Assembly (NCBI GenBank): GCA_003116975.1
Contig: BGKB01000163.1
Coordinates: 62,001 to 126,000 of the forward strand
Length of the DNA stretch: 64,000 bases
Direction: 5' to 3'
Origin: Aurantiochytrium sp. KH105
Taxonomy: Eukaryota > Sar > Bigyra > Thraustochytrida > Thraustochytriidae
The position numbers and the translations under genes are program-made. The notes below the pieces were generated by a model. That model did no database searches, was not told the origin of the DNA, and worked only from the letters and a program-made list of their open reading frames with translations. Below, one piece after another: positions 33,734 to 43,643 of this stretch (its first letter is position 1; the number at the start of each line of letters is the position of its first letter).

Positions 33734-35518
33734 TTACTTTTTGGTGAATCTACGAAAAACAGTGGGAGGTAGATCATAGCCTAGAATCCTTCCGCTCTGT
33801 TTTTTGGCCGTGTCCACGACTGTCCAAGTGTACCGCGTTGCTGGATCAGCAGACCATGCTGACCAGTTTTGAATGACCATCGTCGGTTTGGTCCAAGCAT
33901 ACATGTTCATGCAGAGGTACGAAAAGGCGCGAGAGACATAACCTTCGTAAAGTCCCGCGGTGCGGAAGCGAAGGCATGCATAGGCCGCATCGATGGCGCC
34001 GTGGAACCCGCGATTGCTACCGAGACCCTGGGGCCAAAAAGGCTCAAGGAGTGCATCCCCGACCGGCATGACCAGCGCCGCGTTCTTGGGAATCTCGTCC
34101 TCGGAACCAAGCTCGTCGAGGATAAGAGGTTCGTTGCTCGAATCGGTCATGAGAATCTTGGATGGCGACATTGCACGGGCGCGCGTACTAAAGTCGAAAA
34201 GTTGAATGGGGTTCCACGCACAAAATGGTGTTTCCTCCGGAATGCCCACAGCAGTAGCCATGATTCTGGCGAAATCCTGCAGGGCGGCAAAATCAACGTT
34301 TTCGGCTCGCAAAAGGTCCTGACCGGCACTCGCGCCTTCACGGAGGACACCATGGTCGAGCAGAGAGCTGGTCTTCCACAAGGTCGCGACAATGTAGTGC
34401 GTCGTACCTTTAAGATACTCGATATTCTCAATAAAGATGCCAGACTCCTTCAGGCGTTCTTTCACAGCATTTTGCTTGGGCGAAATGCCAAGGGCAAAGC
34501 TCTCCAAAGCCGCCTCGTCAGGCTTGCTTGGGTCATAATCCATGTTGATGACAATGCCGATTGCGCGACTGAAACGATCGACCGACTTTTGAAAGCCGAG
34601 CTTGCGGAGCGACTGGCTCCATTCACCCTCTGCCACAATGAGTGAGTCAAAGGAAACTTCTTTCTCCTCGGCTGTAGCGACGCCCTTGAGGAACGTGGGG
34701 TCAAGCTGCGGGTTATCAACCATGTTGCATCGAAAGGTTGCCTCGTAATCAGCAGTCTTTTTCGGTTTAAAGGAGAGCGCGTCTGCGACTCGTCCTGAGA
34801 GACGGCGCAGGGCACCTTCTGTGCGAGCGGGCGCAGATGATGTGGCTATGGCAGCCCACGTTTCAAGTTCCGCGTCGAAGCGAAGCGCGCGGAGCGATGT
34901 CGCATAACGGACTTGGACTCCAAAGAGGAGCGCGGTCTTGAGGAGACAGAGTTGAATCTCGCGAGTTCCCATGTGCAAGGGACTGCCGTGAACTTGGAGT
35001 TTCGGGTAAAACAATTTGGCGCCGAGCGAGACCATATCGTCCATCGTAGCCTGCCAGAACATGAGAATATTAACGCGAGAGAACCGTTCGCGTTTCTCGA
35101 GGACGACCACTTCGTGGCCAAGCAGAGCATTTTCAAGCGCAGAGCGCAAACCAACGGGGCCCGCACCGCTTACGACAATGCGCATGGGTCGATTTGCGTG
35201 AGCGTTCGCTTGAACATCATCTTCGACATCTTCATCGGGGTCTTCTGATACGTCAAGCGACGGATACGAGGCCCCGTCATCGGCAACGAGCGCTCGGCGC
35301 TTGTCGAGTTCCTTGTCAAGGACATCGAAGATGCGCCGAAGCTTGAATTTGCGAACGCTAGATCGGGTGGTCTTCCGGAGGCGTGCGTAAACCTCGAGTC
35401 CGCAATCTCCCTCTGGATCGACACCTGCAATGGCTGCAAAGGCCGCAAAGCTGGACAGAACTTGATCAACTTCGTTGGCCTCGAGGAAGGCCGTCAGCAG
35501 GTCGTCGGCGGAGCTCAT
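33734..35518 (-). CDS. MICAL-type flavin monooxygenase (no CH or LIM domain)
   Basis: 594 residues from the ATG at 35518. It matches the MICAL FAD domain from end to end: N-terminal helices ending in a LDKELDKR block (MICAL AKLDKRA), the FAD fingerprint VVSGAGPVGLR at 115-125, VVVLEKRERFSRVN at 137-150 (MICAL VVVVEKRDAFSRNN), LLKTALLFGVQV, IENIEYLKGTTHYIV (MICAL LENIVYYKDDTHYFV), and GDALLEPFWPQGLGSNRG, the second FAD-binding GD motif. MICALs use NADPH and O2 to oxidise actin methionines and disassemble F-actin. Animal MICALs add CH, LIM and RBD modules; here the protein ends soon after the FAD domain. Frame is open upstream to 35722, but that stretch is a KQAEQAK-type repeat. Coronin lies next upstream on the same strand. 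Confidence 0.88.
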   Translation of the reverse strand: MSSADDLLTAFLEANEVDQVLSSFAAFAAIAGVDPEGDCGLEVYARLRKTTRSSVRKFKLRRIFDVLDKELDKRRALVADDGASYPSLDVSEDPDEDVEDDVQANAHANRPMRIVVSGAGPVGLRSALENALLGHEVVVLEKRERFSRVNILMFWQATMDDMVSLGAKLFYPKLQVHGSPLHMGTREIQLCLLKTALLFGVQVRYATSLRALRFDAELETWAAIATSSAPARTEGALRRLSGRVADALSFKPKKTADYEATFRCNMVDNPQLDPTFLKGVATAEEKEVSFDSLIVAEGEWSQSLRKLGFQKSVDRFSRAIGIVINMDYDPSKPDEAALESFALGISPKQNAVKERLKESGIFIENIEYLKGTTHYIVATLWKTSSLLDHGVLREGASAGQDLLRAENVDFAALQDFARIMATAVGIPEETPFCAWNPIQLFDFSTRARAMSPSKILMTDSSNEPLILDELGSEDEIPKNAALVMPVGDALLEPFWPQGLGSNRGFHGAIDAAYACLRFRTAGLYEGYVSRAFSYLCMNMYAWTKPTMVIQNWSAWSADPATRYTWTVVDTAKKQSGRILGYDLPPTVFRRFTKK

Positions 35519-36535
35519 CCTCTTACTGCTTGCTCTACTTTTCGCTTGCTCCGCTTGCTTGGCTTGCTTAACTTGGACCACGCTGCGTCTTTTCGAAGGC
35601 CTTTCTGGTTTGCCAGACCACCCTCGACGCGCGCGCCGCAGCCGACTAGCCGACAAGGGCGCAAGCTCACTTGTTGCCAAGGTGGGCTTTTTGCGACAAT
35701 CGCGTCTTTCCGCCTGTCGCACTTGCGCGTGTGCACACTCTGCCTGGCGGCAGAACCCTCACAGAACCTTCGGAAAAAACTTTATTACTACACAGTCTAG
35801 TGTCTGTGTGGCATCGCTGCCAAGTAAACGAACGCACCGACAGCTGCAGCTGCATCTGCAGCTGGCGGGTGGATCCATGCAGTAAGGTATAGTCCTAGTC
35901 AAAGCTTCGTGCGATCATGTCAAGAATGGCAGGCCAATCGTAATGACTTGCTGTGGCTTTGATTGCCTCGCGCAACAGCGCAAGAAGCTCAAATCGCGTC
36001 GCAGTGGGAAAGTATACCATCCAAGAAGGAAATGAGGAATTCGACCCACCGAGGAGAGAGAGAGAGAGCAATGGTGAGGCCCTCCTTCTCCTGAATTCTT
36101 TCATCGGCACGGTTCGGCTGGACAACTGGCTGACTGATCAACCAAATCAATCAACTGGCTTTGCTGGTCGTCTTGACGGACATCTATTCTGACATGGCTG
36201 GCGGGACAAGTGAGAACACTGGCAAAGGAAAAAGGCAAGAAAAAATATCAAGCAAAAAACAACGAGAACGAAAGATACCATGCACACAAATAAAGGAGAT
36301 GGAAAGCGAAGTCCACGGACGGCTATGTGTTCATCGTGCTGACCGTCGGAGAAAAAGTAAGTAAAGGGGAAGGAAGGGGGATTGATGATACCCCAATCCC
36401 TGATGAGTAAGGGACGGGATGAGGATATGGGCTGGCGGGCGGGCGGGAGGGCACGTAGACCCGGGCAAAAAGAAATCGACAACCTCAATCGACGCCTTCT
36501 CTGCTAGCTTTCTGAGTGGTCGCTCGCTCGCTCGC
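35519..36535. other. Intergenic between MICAL-like and coronin genes
   Basis: About 1 kb holding the MICAL promoter and the coronin 3' flank. A CTTGCTT/GCTTGC repeat (35529-35575), a GAGAGAGAGA tract (36054-36070) and purine-rich DNA at 36200-36420 are visible. No conserved frame. Confidence 0.4.
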
Positions 36536-38188
36536 TTAAGGCTCCGGGACGTCAATGCCCTTGGACTCCAGCAGAGAGGTGAGCTTCTCGACGTAGGCGT
36601 TAAGTTTATCAAGCTCAGCCTGAAGGGCCTGGGGGCTCTGCTGCTTCTTGAGAGCGTGCGAGGCGGCAGCCCGAGATGGGGCATCTGAGCGCTTGGACGG
36701 GTCCATGGACATAAGAACGGGCTTCTTGTTCTTGCCAGCGAAGAACTCGTCGGCGGACATGGCCGGCTTGCCGGCGTAGCAGTCCGGGTAGAGATCCTCC
36801 TGGAAGAGGTCCGACTTACGCGGGCAAATGAAGGAAAGGGGCTCGACCGTGTTGGAGGTGAGCTTGAAGAGGCGAGTAAGCTCGACCTTTTCGGTGTTGA
36901 CCGCGCGCTTGGGCATGATGGCGAGACCGCGGCAAGGAGAGGCAGCACGGTAGGTCTCGATGTTAAAGGACCAGGGCGCGTCGTTGACAATCTCGTAGTA
37001 GCGAATGTTACCGTCACCCTTGCCACCCAGGTAGAGGAGGTTGCTACCTTCATCAAAGAAGGGCATGATGACACCGGCAGCCTGGTCAATGTCGGTGGTA
37101 GAGAGAGGAGTAGAGATCTTACGAGGGTCCCAGATCTTGAACTGACGCTTGCTCTGGCGGGTGAAGCCGACCGAGCAGAGCGTGCCGTGCTCGCCAAGGA
37201 AGGTGAGCTTGCTGGTCTTGGTGCCGTTGTGGGCCTCGACAGAGCCAGTCACCTCACCGGAGCGAGGGTCGATGAGGCGCATCTGCTTGTCCTTGCTGCT
37301 CGTGGCGAGCATCGAGCCGTCGTAGCTCCAGACAACGTCCTGGAGGAGCTCCTCATGGGGGATATCTACCTTGGACGCGCCGTTCTGCACGTCCCAGACC
37401 TTGACCATGTGGTCGGCTGAACCGGAGGCAAGAACGTGCTCGGCAGTGGGGTGGAAGCGGACGACGACCACCTTGCGCTGGTGCTCGTGCATGTCGACAA
37501 GAGGCTCCGACATGGTTTCGGTGAGGCCTTCCTCGGGAATGCCCCAGACCTTGATGGTGCAGTCATCGCCACCGGTAGCGATGAGCTGTTCATGGCACGG
37601 GTTGAAGTCAAAGTCGAGAACGGCACCGCGATGACCATCAAGCACGGCGGGCTGGGCGGGCAGACGGCCGGGCTGGTCGAGGTTGTGGACGGCGAGCGAG
37701 CCATTACCAGTGGCCACAGGGACCGCAAAGTACTTGGTGTTGACTTTGATGTAGTTGTGGTCGCCGGTGGCCGTGCTCAGGCGGATGTTGCTGTAGTGTT
37801 CTTCCGGCTTGGAGGGCTGTTCATAAGGAATAGATACCGAGCAGGTCAGTCAGTCAGTCAGTCAGTCAATCAGTCAGTCGATCCGTCAGGTCATCTTGTC
37901 TTGCACGACGTGCGTGCGTGCGTGCGTGCGTGCGTGCTCGGGCATGTGCAAACTTTCGGCCCAGCGAGGGAAACGTCATATCCCCCGCTGGGCAGCCGAG
38001 CGGGCGAAGCCGAGCCAAGGGGAGCCGCACTCCTTTTTCTTTCTTCTTTTTGCTAAGATGCGCGGGCCACCACGAGACGAGGCGGAGCGCGGAGACGCAG
38101 CGCGGGGTGCGGCTTTTGCCTTTCTGTATGTTTCACGTACCTGGCAGTACACATGGCGGACCTTGGACGCGCGGACGAAGCGGCTCAT
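36536..38188 (-). CDS. Coronin, two exons
   Basis: Exon 1 (38188-38141) encodes MSRFVRASKVRHVYCQ, the conserved coronin start (MSRVVRSSKFRHVFG). It ends at CAG followed by the donor GTACGT. Exon 2 (37816-36536) follows the acceptor ...AACAG and continues PSKPEEHYSNIRL...VNTKYFAVPV (coronin QCYDDIRVT...VNPKFLAVAV) in frame. Total 442 residues, the size of short type I coronins. A seven-blade WD40 propeller runs to about residue 370 with IKVWGIPEEG, MVKVWDVQNG and RLIDPRSG blade ends; the family signature PRKSDLFQEDLYPDC follows; the C-terminal LQAELDKLNAYVEKLTSLLE is the trimerising coiled coil. Coronins bind F-actin, Arp2/3 and cofilin. The 324-base intron contains (GTCA)n and (GTGC)n microsatellites. 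Confidence 0.92.
37817..38140 (-). other. Coronin intron with microsatellites
   Basis: GT (GTACGT) to AG, phase 0. Plus-strand GTCAGTCA repeats at 37848-37881 and GTGC repeats at about 37911-37936. The only spliceosomal intron I could support in the window. Its position, after codon 16, is right behind the conserved N-terminal extension. Confidence 0.88.
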
Positions 38189-39807
38189 CTTGTCAAGCTA
38201 GAGTGAGTCCTGGATGTCCAAGAGGAGCAGCACGTGGGGGTGAGCGTGCGAACGCACGACGTTGACAACGCTGCGCGCGAGGGGGGGAGGGCGAGGGCGA
38301 GGGCGGGGAAGCGGGTTGGGAGGGCGCGGCTGTCGCGAAGGAGCGAGCAAGCGTGAGGCGACTCTGCTTCGCCGAGCGGGTCGCTTCGGAGGGGCCTGTC
38401 CTGGCTGGCGATGTTGGTCTGGATTTGAATTTTATTCTCCCTTCTTTTGTCCTGGTATCCCTCCCTCACTTCCCTCTCTCACGCACCCGCCTACGCCTAT
38501 AATTCACTTGCGCACACCGAGCTTCGACTTGCAAGCCGCAATATACACTTGCCCCGTACTGGATAGTGCACTTGCGGCGGTCCATCGCCGGCGTCCCCAC
38601 GTGCCTGGACTCGCCAACTTGCGGACGCCGATACTTCACTCTGGCTCGATCCTCATAAGTCCAGTACACTCTGGCACAAGTGGAGAATGCCGAGTGCACC
38701 CCGCGTACAAGAGGAAGGAGACGCGAGGAAAAACACGCGCACACGGTCGTAGCGTAAGCCTTAGATGGTCCTATCAGGTGCCCTTTTTTCCACCGTCGAA
38801 TTGTGCAAACCCCGCAGCCCCCTTTGAAATTATTGCCCGCGCTGCGAATTTAATTTCCCGCAGCTCCTCCATTGCCACTATATGGTCTAGACGTAGTGGA
38901 GACGACTGCAGACCTTTAGTGTAGGAGTGGTATGCGCATGAAGTACACCGCTGCAACATCCAAAACGAAGTGGGATCCTCACTACAACATTTCACATCTC
39001 ATCTAGTCCAGTCGCGTAGGTTGCGCAGAAGAGAGACGAAATACGTGGGGACGCGCGTGCCGCCTCTAAGCTCCCCTGCAGAGTCCAAGGCACACACCTC
39101 CTTAACCCCAACATCCCCACCTTAATCCCAATTCATTTCCACCATACTGATTAAGGTCTACTTTGTCCCTCGTTCGCCGCGCTTTTCTGGTCTTTCAGTC
39201 TCCTTCTCCCGTGGATATGTTGCAAAAGCTCTAAGATAGGTCTCTTATCCCTTCCTTATAGGTCCCTTTTGCTCTTTTCGAAGCCCCCCCGAGATCTTCC
39301 GCAATCGTGGCGGCGCTCTCTGTTCTTTGCAGGTGCCTTCTTGCCGTGCCGTGCCGCGTCGTCCCGACCAAGACCCTTCGCGACGGCTCGCGCATCGCCT
39401 CGATTCAATTCGCGTCGGTCCGCTTCGTAGCGCTTCGCGCCCGGGCCGGGCGCGATCGCGAGGCGGTCCGAGTCGCGGACGCAGGTCCGGAGGGGCCCCC
39501 TCCCCCGGTTCAAGCACTATATAGCTGATAGTACGACTGTTGTTTGCGGCGAGACTTTGCGCTCCGGGAGACGCGCCTCTACAACGAGCGATCCCTGTTT
39601 GCGCAAGTTCCTGGCAGCCACGTCGCGTGAGAAGGCCCCCAGCGCGCTGCCGGGCCGCACGCAGATCCGGAACCCTGCGCAGCGAGACGAAGCCACGGCG
39701 CGCCACGCCACGCCACGCCACGCCACGCCAAGTCAAGTCAAGTCATCTCAACTCGAGTCAAGTCAAGCGAAGGGAGATCGAGGAGGTGGAAGTACTGTGT
39801 TTCTACG
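38189..39807. promoter_or_regulatory. Divergent 1.6-kb region between coronin and P450 genes
   Basis: It holds both promoters. Five copies of an ACTTGC-core motif, mostly CACTTGCG, lie within 38505-38623. CTATATAGC at 39518-39526 is a possible TATA box about 285 bases before the P450 ATG. CACGC and AAGTC pentamer repeats occupy 39697-39775, in the P450 5' UTR. No conserved frame was found. Confidence 0.45.
38505..38623 (+). promoter_or_regulatory. Cluster of CACTTGCG-like motifs
   Basis: Copies at 38505 (CACTTGCG), 38526 (GACTTGCA), 38546 (CACTTGCC), 38569 (CACTTGCG) and 38616 (AACTTGCG), all on the plus strand. The same octamer clusters again at 42977-43179. A transcription-factor site is inferred, not known. 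Confidence 0.4.
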
Positions 39808-41559
39808 ATGGGCCAGATACTGACGGCGCTGAGGCCGGCAAAAGGTGCCCTGCTGGTCAGGGTGCTCAAGGCGTACCTGGTCTTCGCCGTCGCCCACATG
39901 ATGGCGAAAACGGCGCGGTTCTTGCTCGCGCAGAGAAAATTCAAACGTGCCACCAAGCACATTCCCGGCGGCGAGACAGATTGGACCGGCAAGAACCTCG
40001 TTGCCAACGTGAACAGATTCCAGGAGCACAGTCGCGACCTCGTTGCCCCGCACATCGATTCGCATCTCGTCAAGTGGGAAATTCCGGGCTTTGAAATCGT
40101 CTTTAACTCGCCCGAGGCCGTCAAATTCATGCTCAAGGATAGATTTGATGTGAGCACCAAGCCGGACCCCGGCGAGGACGAGCTCTTCGTCTTGCTTACC
40201 CGTTTCATCGGAGCCTCCATCTTCACGCTGCGCCACGGCGAAATGAATTCCGAGGAGCACGACCGCTGGTACCGTCAGCGCAAAGCGGCGGCGCTCATCT
40301 TTACCAAGTCCAAGTTCTCCAACATGATGTTCGACGTCTTTGTGCGCAAAGCTCAGTCCATGATTGACGTATTGGCCCAGGTTGCGAAACGTAACGCTGC
40401 AGCTGGCAATCCCACAGACAAAAACAAGGGCGCAGAGCCCGTTGAGATGCAGGAAAAGTTCTTTGCCTTCACCTTTGACTCGATTCAGCAAATCTTCTTT
40501 GGCGACGACGTCGACACCGTGAGCGGGCGTGACTCGGATGCTGCCGCCGTCGCCTTTGACGGTGCCCATCGCGCCATGACGCGCTACCACTTGACGACTG
40601 TTCCGTACATTTCACTGCTGCAGTGCATGCCCTTTCCCATTGGACCTCTCTGGTATAACATGAACTGGACCAGTCTCGGCATTCGCGCCTTCAAGGCCAT
40701 TCACCCGCTGCACCAAACGTTTGAGAGCCATGTCGAGGATTTGCACCGCATCACGCGCGAAAAGATCCAGCGCCTTCGTCGTGACCCCAAGCTTGCCCAG
40801 CGCGACGATCTCATTGCAAACTTTATCAATCACGACGCAAGCTTTCGCAAGAGCAAGCGATCTGGACCCACGGCGGGCAGCGGACCGAGCGCGGAAGCAA
40901 TCGGTTGGACAGATGACGAGCTGCTCGCTATTGTATTGAACTTTATCATTGCCGGACGCGACACGAGCGCCTGCACCCTCACGTGGCTCTTTTACGAGCT
41001 TGCCATCAATCCGGAGATCCAGGCCAATCTGCAGCGCGAGCTCGACGAAAACCTCGAGGGCCGCACGCCTACATACGAGGAGGTCGTGCACGGCCTCCCG
41101 TACCTGAATGGCTGTCTCTTCGAGGCGCTGCGCCTTCACCCGCCAGTACCGCAGGACGTCAAGGTCGCTTCCAAAGACATGGAATTTATTGATGGCACCC
41201 TCCTCCCAGCGGGTGTCCGCATGCTTTATTTACCGTATGTTATGGGTCGCGACGAAAATAGGTACCCTGACGCGCTTTCCTTCAAACCTGAACGCTGGAT
41301 TCCCTTCACCGAGCCGGATCCCTTTGCCTTTCCCGTGTTCCAAGCGGCCTACCGCAGCTGCTTGGGTCGGGACATGGCCAAATTCGAGGTCAAGCTCCTC
41401 ACCGCCATGCTCTTGCAAAAGCTCTCTTTCCGCCTCGAGGCTAACGAGGACCCCAACGTGATTTGCCCTTCTCTAGCCATCACCATGAGTCTGTGCAACT
41501 CTCCGGACCAGTCCACACATGAGCTTTGGCTTGTTCCGCAACTGCGCGAAGATATTTAA
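39808..41559 (+). CDS. Cytochrome P450, CYP86/CYP4 clan-like
   Basis: 583 residues. An N-terminal hydrophobic stretch (about 14-40) anchors it to the ER. I-helix oxygen-activation motif AGRDTS at 382-387, K-helix EALR at 439-442, PERW at 494-497, and the haem loop FQAAYRSCLG at 511-520 with ligand Cys518. The context (FPVFQA...CLGRDMAKFE) is closest to plant CYP86/94/96 fatty-acid omega-hydroxylases (FQAGPR.CLGK.MA), so fatty-acid hydroxylation is the best guess. The usual Gly of FxxGxRxCxG is Ala514, an uncommon but tolerated change. The insertion GPTAGSGPSAEAIG before the I helix is disordered. An electron donor (CPR) is not in the window. Confidence 0.88.
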   Translation: MGQILTALRPAKGALLVRVLKAYLVFAVAHMMAKTARFLLAQRKFKRATKHIPGGETDWTGKNLVANVNRFQEHSRDLVAPHIDSHLVKWEIPGFEIVFNSPEAVKFMLKDRFDVSTKPDPGEDELFVLLTRFIGASIFTLRHGEMNSEEHDRWYRQRKAAALIFTKSKFSNMMFDVFVRKAQSMIDVLAQVAKRNAAAGNPTDKNKGAEPVEMQEKFFAFTFDSIQQIFFGDDVDTVSGRDSDAAAVAFDGAHRAMTRYHLTTVPYISLLQCMPFPIGPLWYNMNWTSLGIRAFKAIHPLHQTFESHVEDLHRITREKIQRLRRDPKLAQRDDLIANFINHDASFRKSKRSGPTAGSGPSAEAIGWTDDELLAIVLNFIIAGRDTSACTLTWLFYELAINPEIQANLQRELDENLEGRTPTYEEVVHGLPYLNGCLFEALRLHPPVPQDVKVASKDMEFIDGTLLPAGVRMLYLPYVMGRDENRYPDALSFKPERWIPFTEPDPFAFPVFQAAYRSCLGRDMAKFEVKLLTAMLLQKLSFRLEANEDPNVICPSLAITMSLCNSPDQSTHELWLVPQLREDI

Positions 41560-42861
41560 TTTGGAAAAGCAGAAGAAGAAATAGAGCATCAAGAAACAAA
41601 AAGAAATGGCTGCGTCAAGAAAAGAAAGCCTGAAATCGCTGCCGCAACATCAAAAAGAAAGAATATTATTTCCCCTTCTTTTTTGACAAAGCACTTGACA
41701 AAAGAAGCACCCCAAAAACGTTTTCAACTGCTGTTGTATCTGCAGACTTTCGATCAAAAGGTGCTGCGCCCCCTTCCCTCCTCCCCGCTTTCCAAACTTG
41801 AACGTGACGTGCCGCAGCGTGCTGAGGTTAATGATTCTATCAATCTTTTTTGTCCAAAGAGAAGCGAAGGGTAAAAGGAGGAAGCGGTGGGAACCGTGAC
41901 TGGTCGTGAAGGATATACCAAAGTCCGTACCGAGCCGCCGATGATGATCATGATCATTATGTCAGAAGCTGATCTGGGCGCCAGCAACGCAAGTGACAGT
42001 GAGCGAGCACTGCTTTTTTTCTTCTCCAACCCAAGCGAAAGTGGGCTAGTAATCCTGTCAGGACACGACAAGCGACGAACCATCTATCGGCTGGGCCGGT
42101 CAGACGCTGCTCGAGTCGCCGCGTATCGATCGATCGTCTAACACTTTTTTCTGCGTTTCATTTCCATTTCCCTGGCTGATAGAAGTGAGAAATTTTGGCC
42201 CCATCACACCAACCAACAGGCTGCAACTCGAAACTGTCGTGCTTTGCGTTCTCCAGATCTGTCGCGAACCTCTCGCTCGTCAACGCATCCATTCTCCAGC
42301 ACAGTGAGCCCCCCCCCGCCCCCCCCCCCTCCCCCCTCCCCTTTCATGCAGCATTAGTGCCCAGCATTCTCCGCCCGCCCATGGGACGATCCTGGCTGCT
42401 GCTGCTGCTGCTGCTGGTGCAAAGTTCAAAATCCAAACGCGTCCCACCGCTGGCTTCCCCAGACCCACTACGATCCCGCGAGCCTGCAACTCGCCCCATC
42501 GCAGCAACTCACGTCCACGCCCTCGCTGCCCACGCTCTCCGTCGCCGCGTTCTCGCCGCCAGCGTCCTCCTCCTCGTCGCCGTCGGCGCCGCAGCAGCTG
42601 CTGCTGCAGCAGCGCATGCGCATTCTTTCTTTGATTCGTTCTTCCTTCCTTTCCTGTCCGGCGGATCTTCAAGTTGGCATGGACACCGCCGGGACATCCG
42701 CGCGTTGTCCCAAGTCGCCGCGCGCGGCACGTGCCGCGTGATATCCTCGTACTGCGGCCCGTAATATCCTCTCTTTGTGGGGTCCCCAGTCGTTATCCGC
42801 GGATATCCTCGCCTCGTCCCCGTTCGCGCCCGTTCTTCTCTGCGGCACTTACTCTGCAACT

Positions 42862-42968
42862 AACCATGGTAACTGCCAAGAGCGCGTGGAACGGTTCAGT
42901 GGAAGTCGGAAGCGCCGGCCGATGGAACGGAAAGAACGCGCCGCCGCCCCGCGCCAACCATGGCAACT
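42862..42968. promoter_or_regulatory. Two AACCATGGYAACT units, X-box-like
   Basis: AACCATGGTAACT at 42862-42874 and AACCATGGCAACT at 42956-42968, 94 bases apart. On the minus strand each reads AGTTRCCATGGTT, i.e. one complete half (GTTRCC) of the RFX X-box palindrome GTTNCCATGGNAAC with the other half degenerate. Functional status unknown. Confidence 0.3.
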
Positions 42969-43018
42969 TGAACTTGCACTTGCGCTTTGAATTCGAAGTC
43001 GGGCTTTTCCAAGAGCCA

Positions 43019-43157
43019 CACTTGCGCGGCGCGCGCATTCTGCACTTGCGGCTGGCCGCGCCCAGGTTCGAGAGTCTGCCACGTGCATGGGAAAAGCGAA
43101 CGAGCGGAGCCGCCGGGGGCGGCCGGCCGCAAGTGAAGAATGCGCGCCGCGCAAGTG
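43019..43157. repeat. Inverted repeat bearing CACTTGCG motifs
   Basis: Left arm 43019-43057 and right arm 43121-43157 are reverse complements with two substitutions and a two-base gap; the spacer is 63 bases. Each arm carries two CACTTGCG sites (43019, 43043; inverted at 43128, 43150). Additional sites at 42977 and 43172 give six in 200 bases. Confidence 0.75.
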
Positions 43158-43643
43158 CGACTCTCGCCGCGCGCAAGTGGCCCAAAGGCGCCCCGCGCGG
43201 TCTGGCGTGCCCGCCCGGCGCGGTAGGAGGGCCTAGCGCCCGGCTACGGCGCGGCAGGGCCTAGCGTCCGTGCTGGCCAGACCAGGAACCCGCGCGAGCT
43301 CGGGCGGGCTCGTGCGGCGCGGCCGGCGGCGGGGCCCGGCGGGCGAGCGCGCGGGCGAGGCCGCCGCGCCTCTCTCCGCCGCGTGCTGCTGGTCGCCCTC
43401 GCGCCCTCCGCGCGCGCCGGCGCGGCTCCTGCAAGCAAGCCGCGTGCCCGGCACGCGGTTTGAAAAAACCTGCTCGGCCGGCTGAGCTTAGCTTAGCTAG
43501 CTTAGCTTAGCACTGGCTGCTTTGCAGCGGAGGCTCGTGCCCGCGCACCAGCGCCCGCTCTCGTCTCCGTCCGCTATTCCGCTCGCCGGCCGCGGCGCCC
43601 AGCGCGAGGCCGCGGCGCCCGTCCGCTGCTCCGCTCGCGCGGG

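Larger units (their letters stand above)
41560..43643. other. 2-kb intergenic region, low complexity then GC-rich
   Basis: 41560-42180 is ordinary AT-richer flank. C tracts lie at about 42305-42340 and CTGCTG repeats at about 42395-42417 and 42592-42612. From 42780 it becomes very GC-rich with CACTTGCG motifs, two AACCATGGYAACT units and an inverted repeat. Frames of up to about 195 codons are open here (42195-42764 and 42674-43264) but are Ala/Arg/Pro-rich and unconserved in appearance; I do not call them. Confidence 0.4.

Noticed and set aside
42195-43264. Frames of 189 and 196 codons between the P450 and RasGAP-like genes
   Set aside because: Composition-driven (Ala, Arg, Pro), crossing C tracts and CTG repeats and the inverted repeat; no domain and no coding periodicity distinct from the opposite strand.
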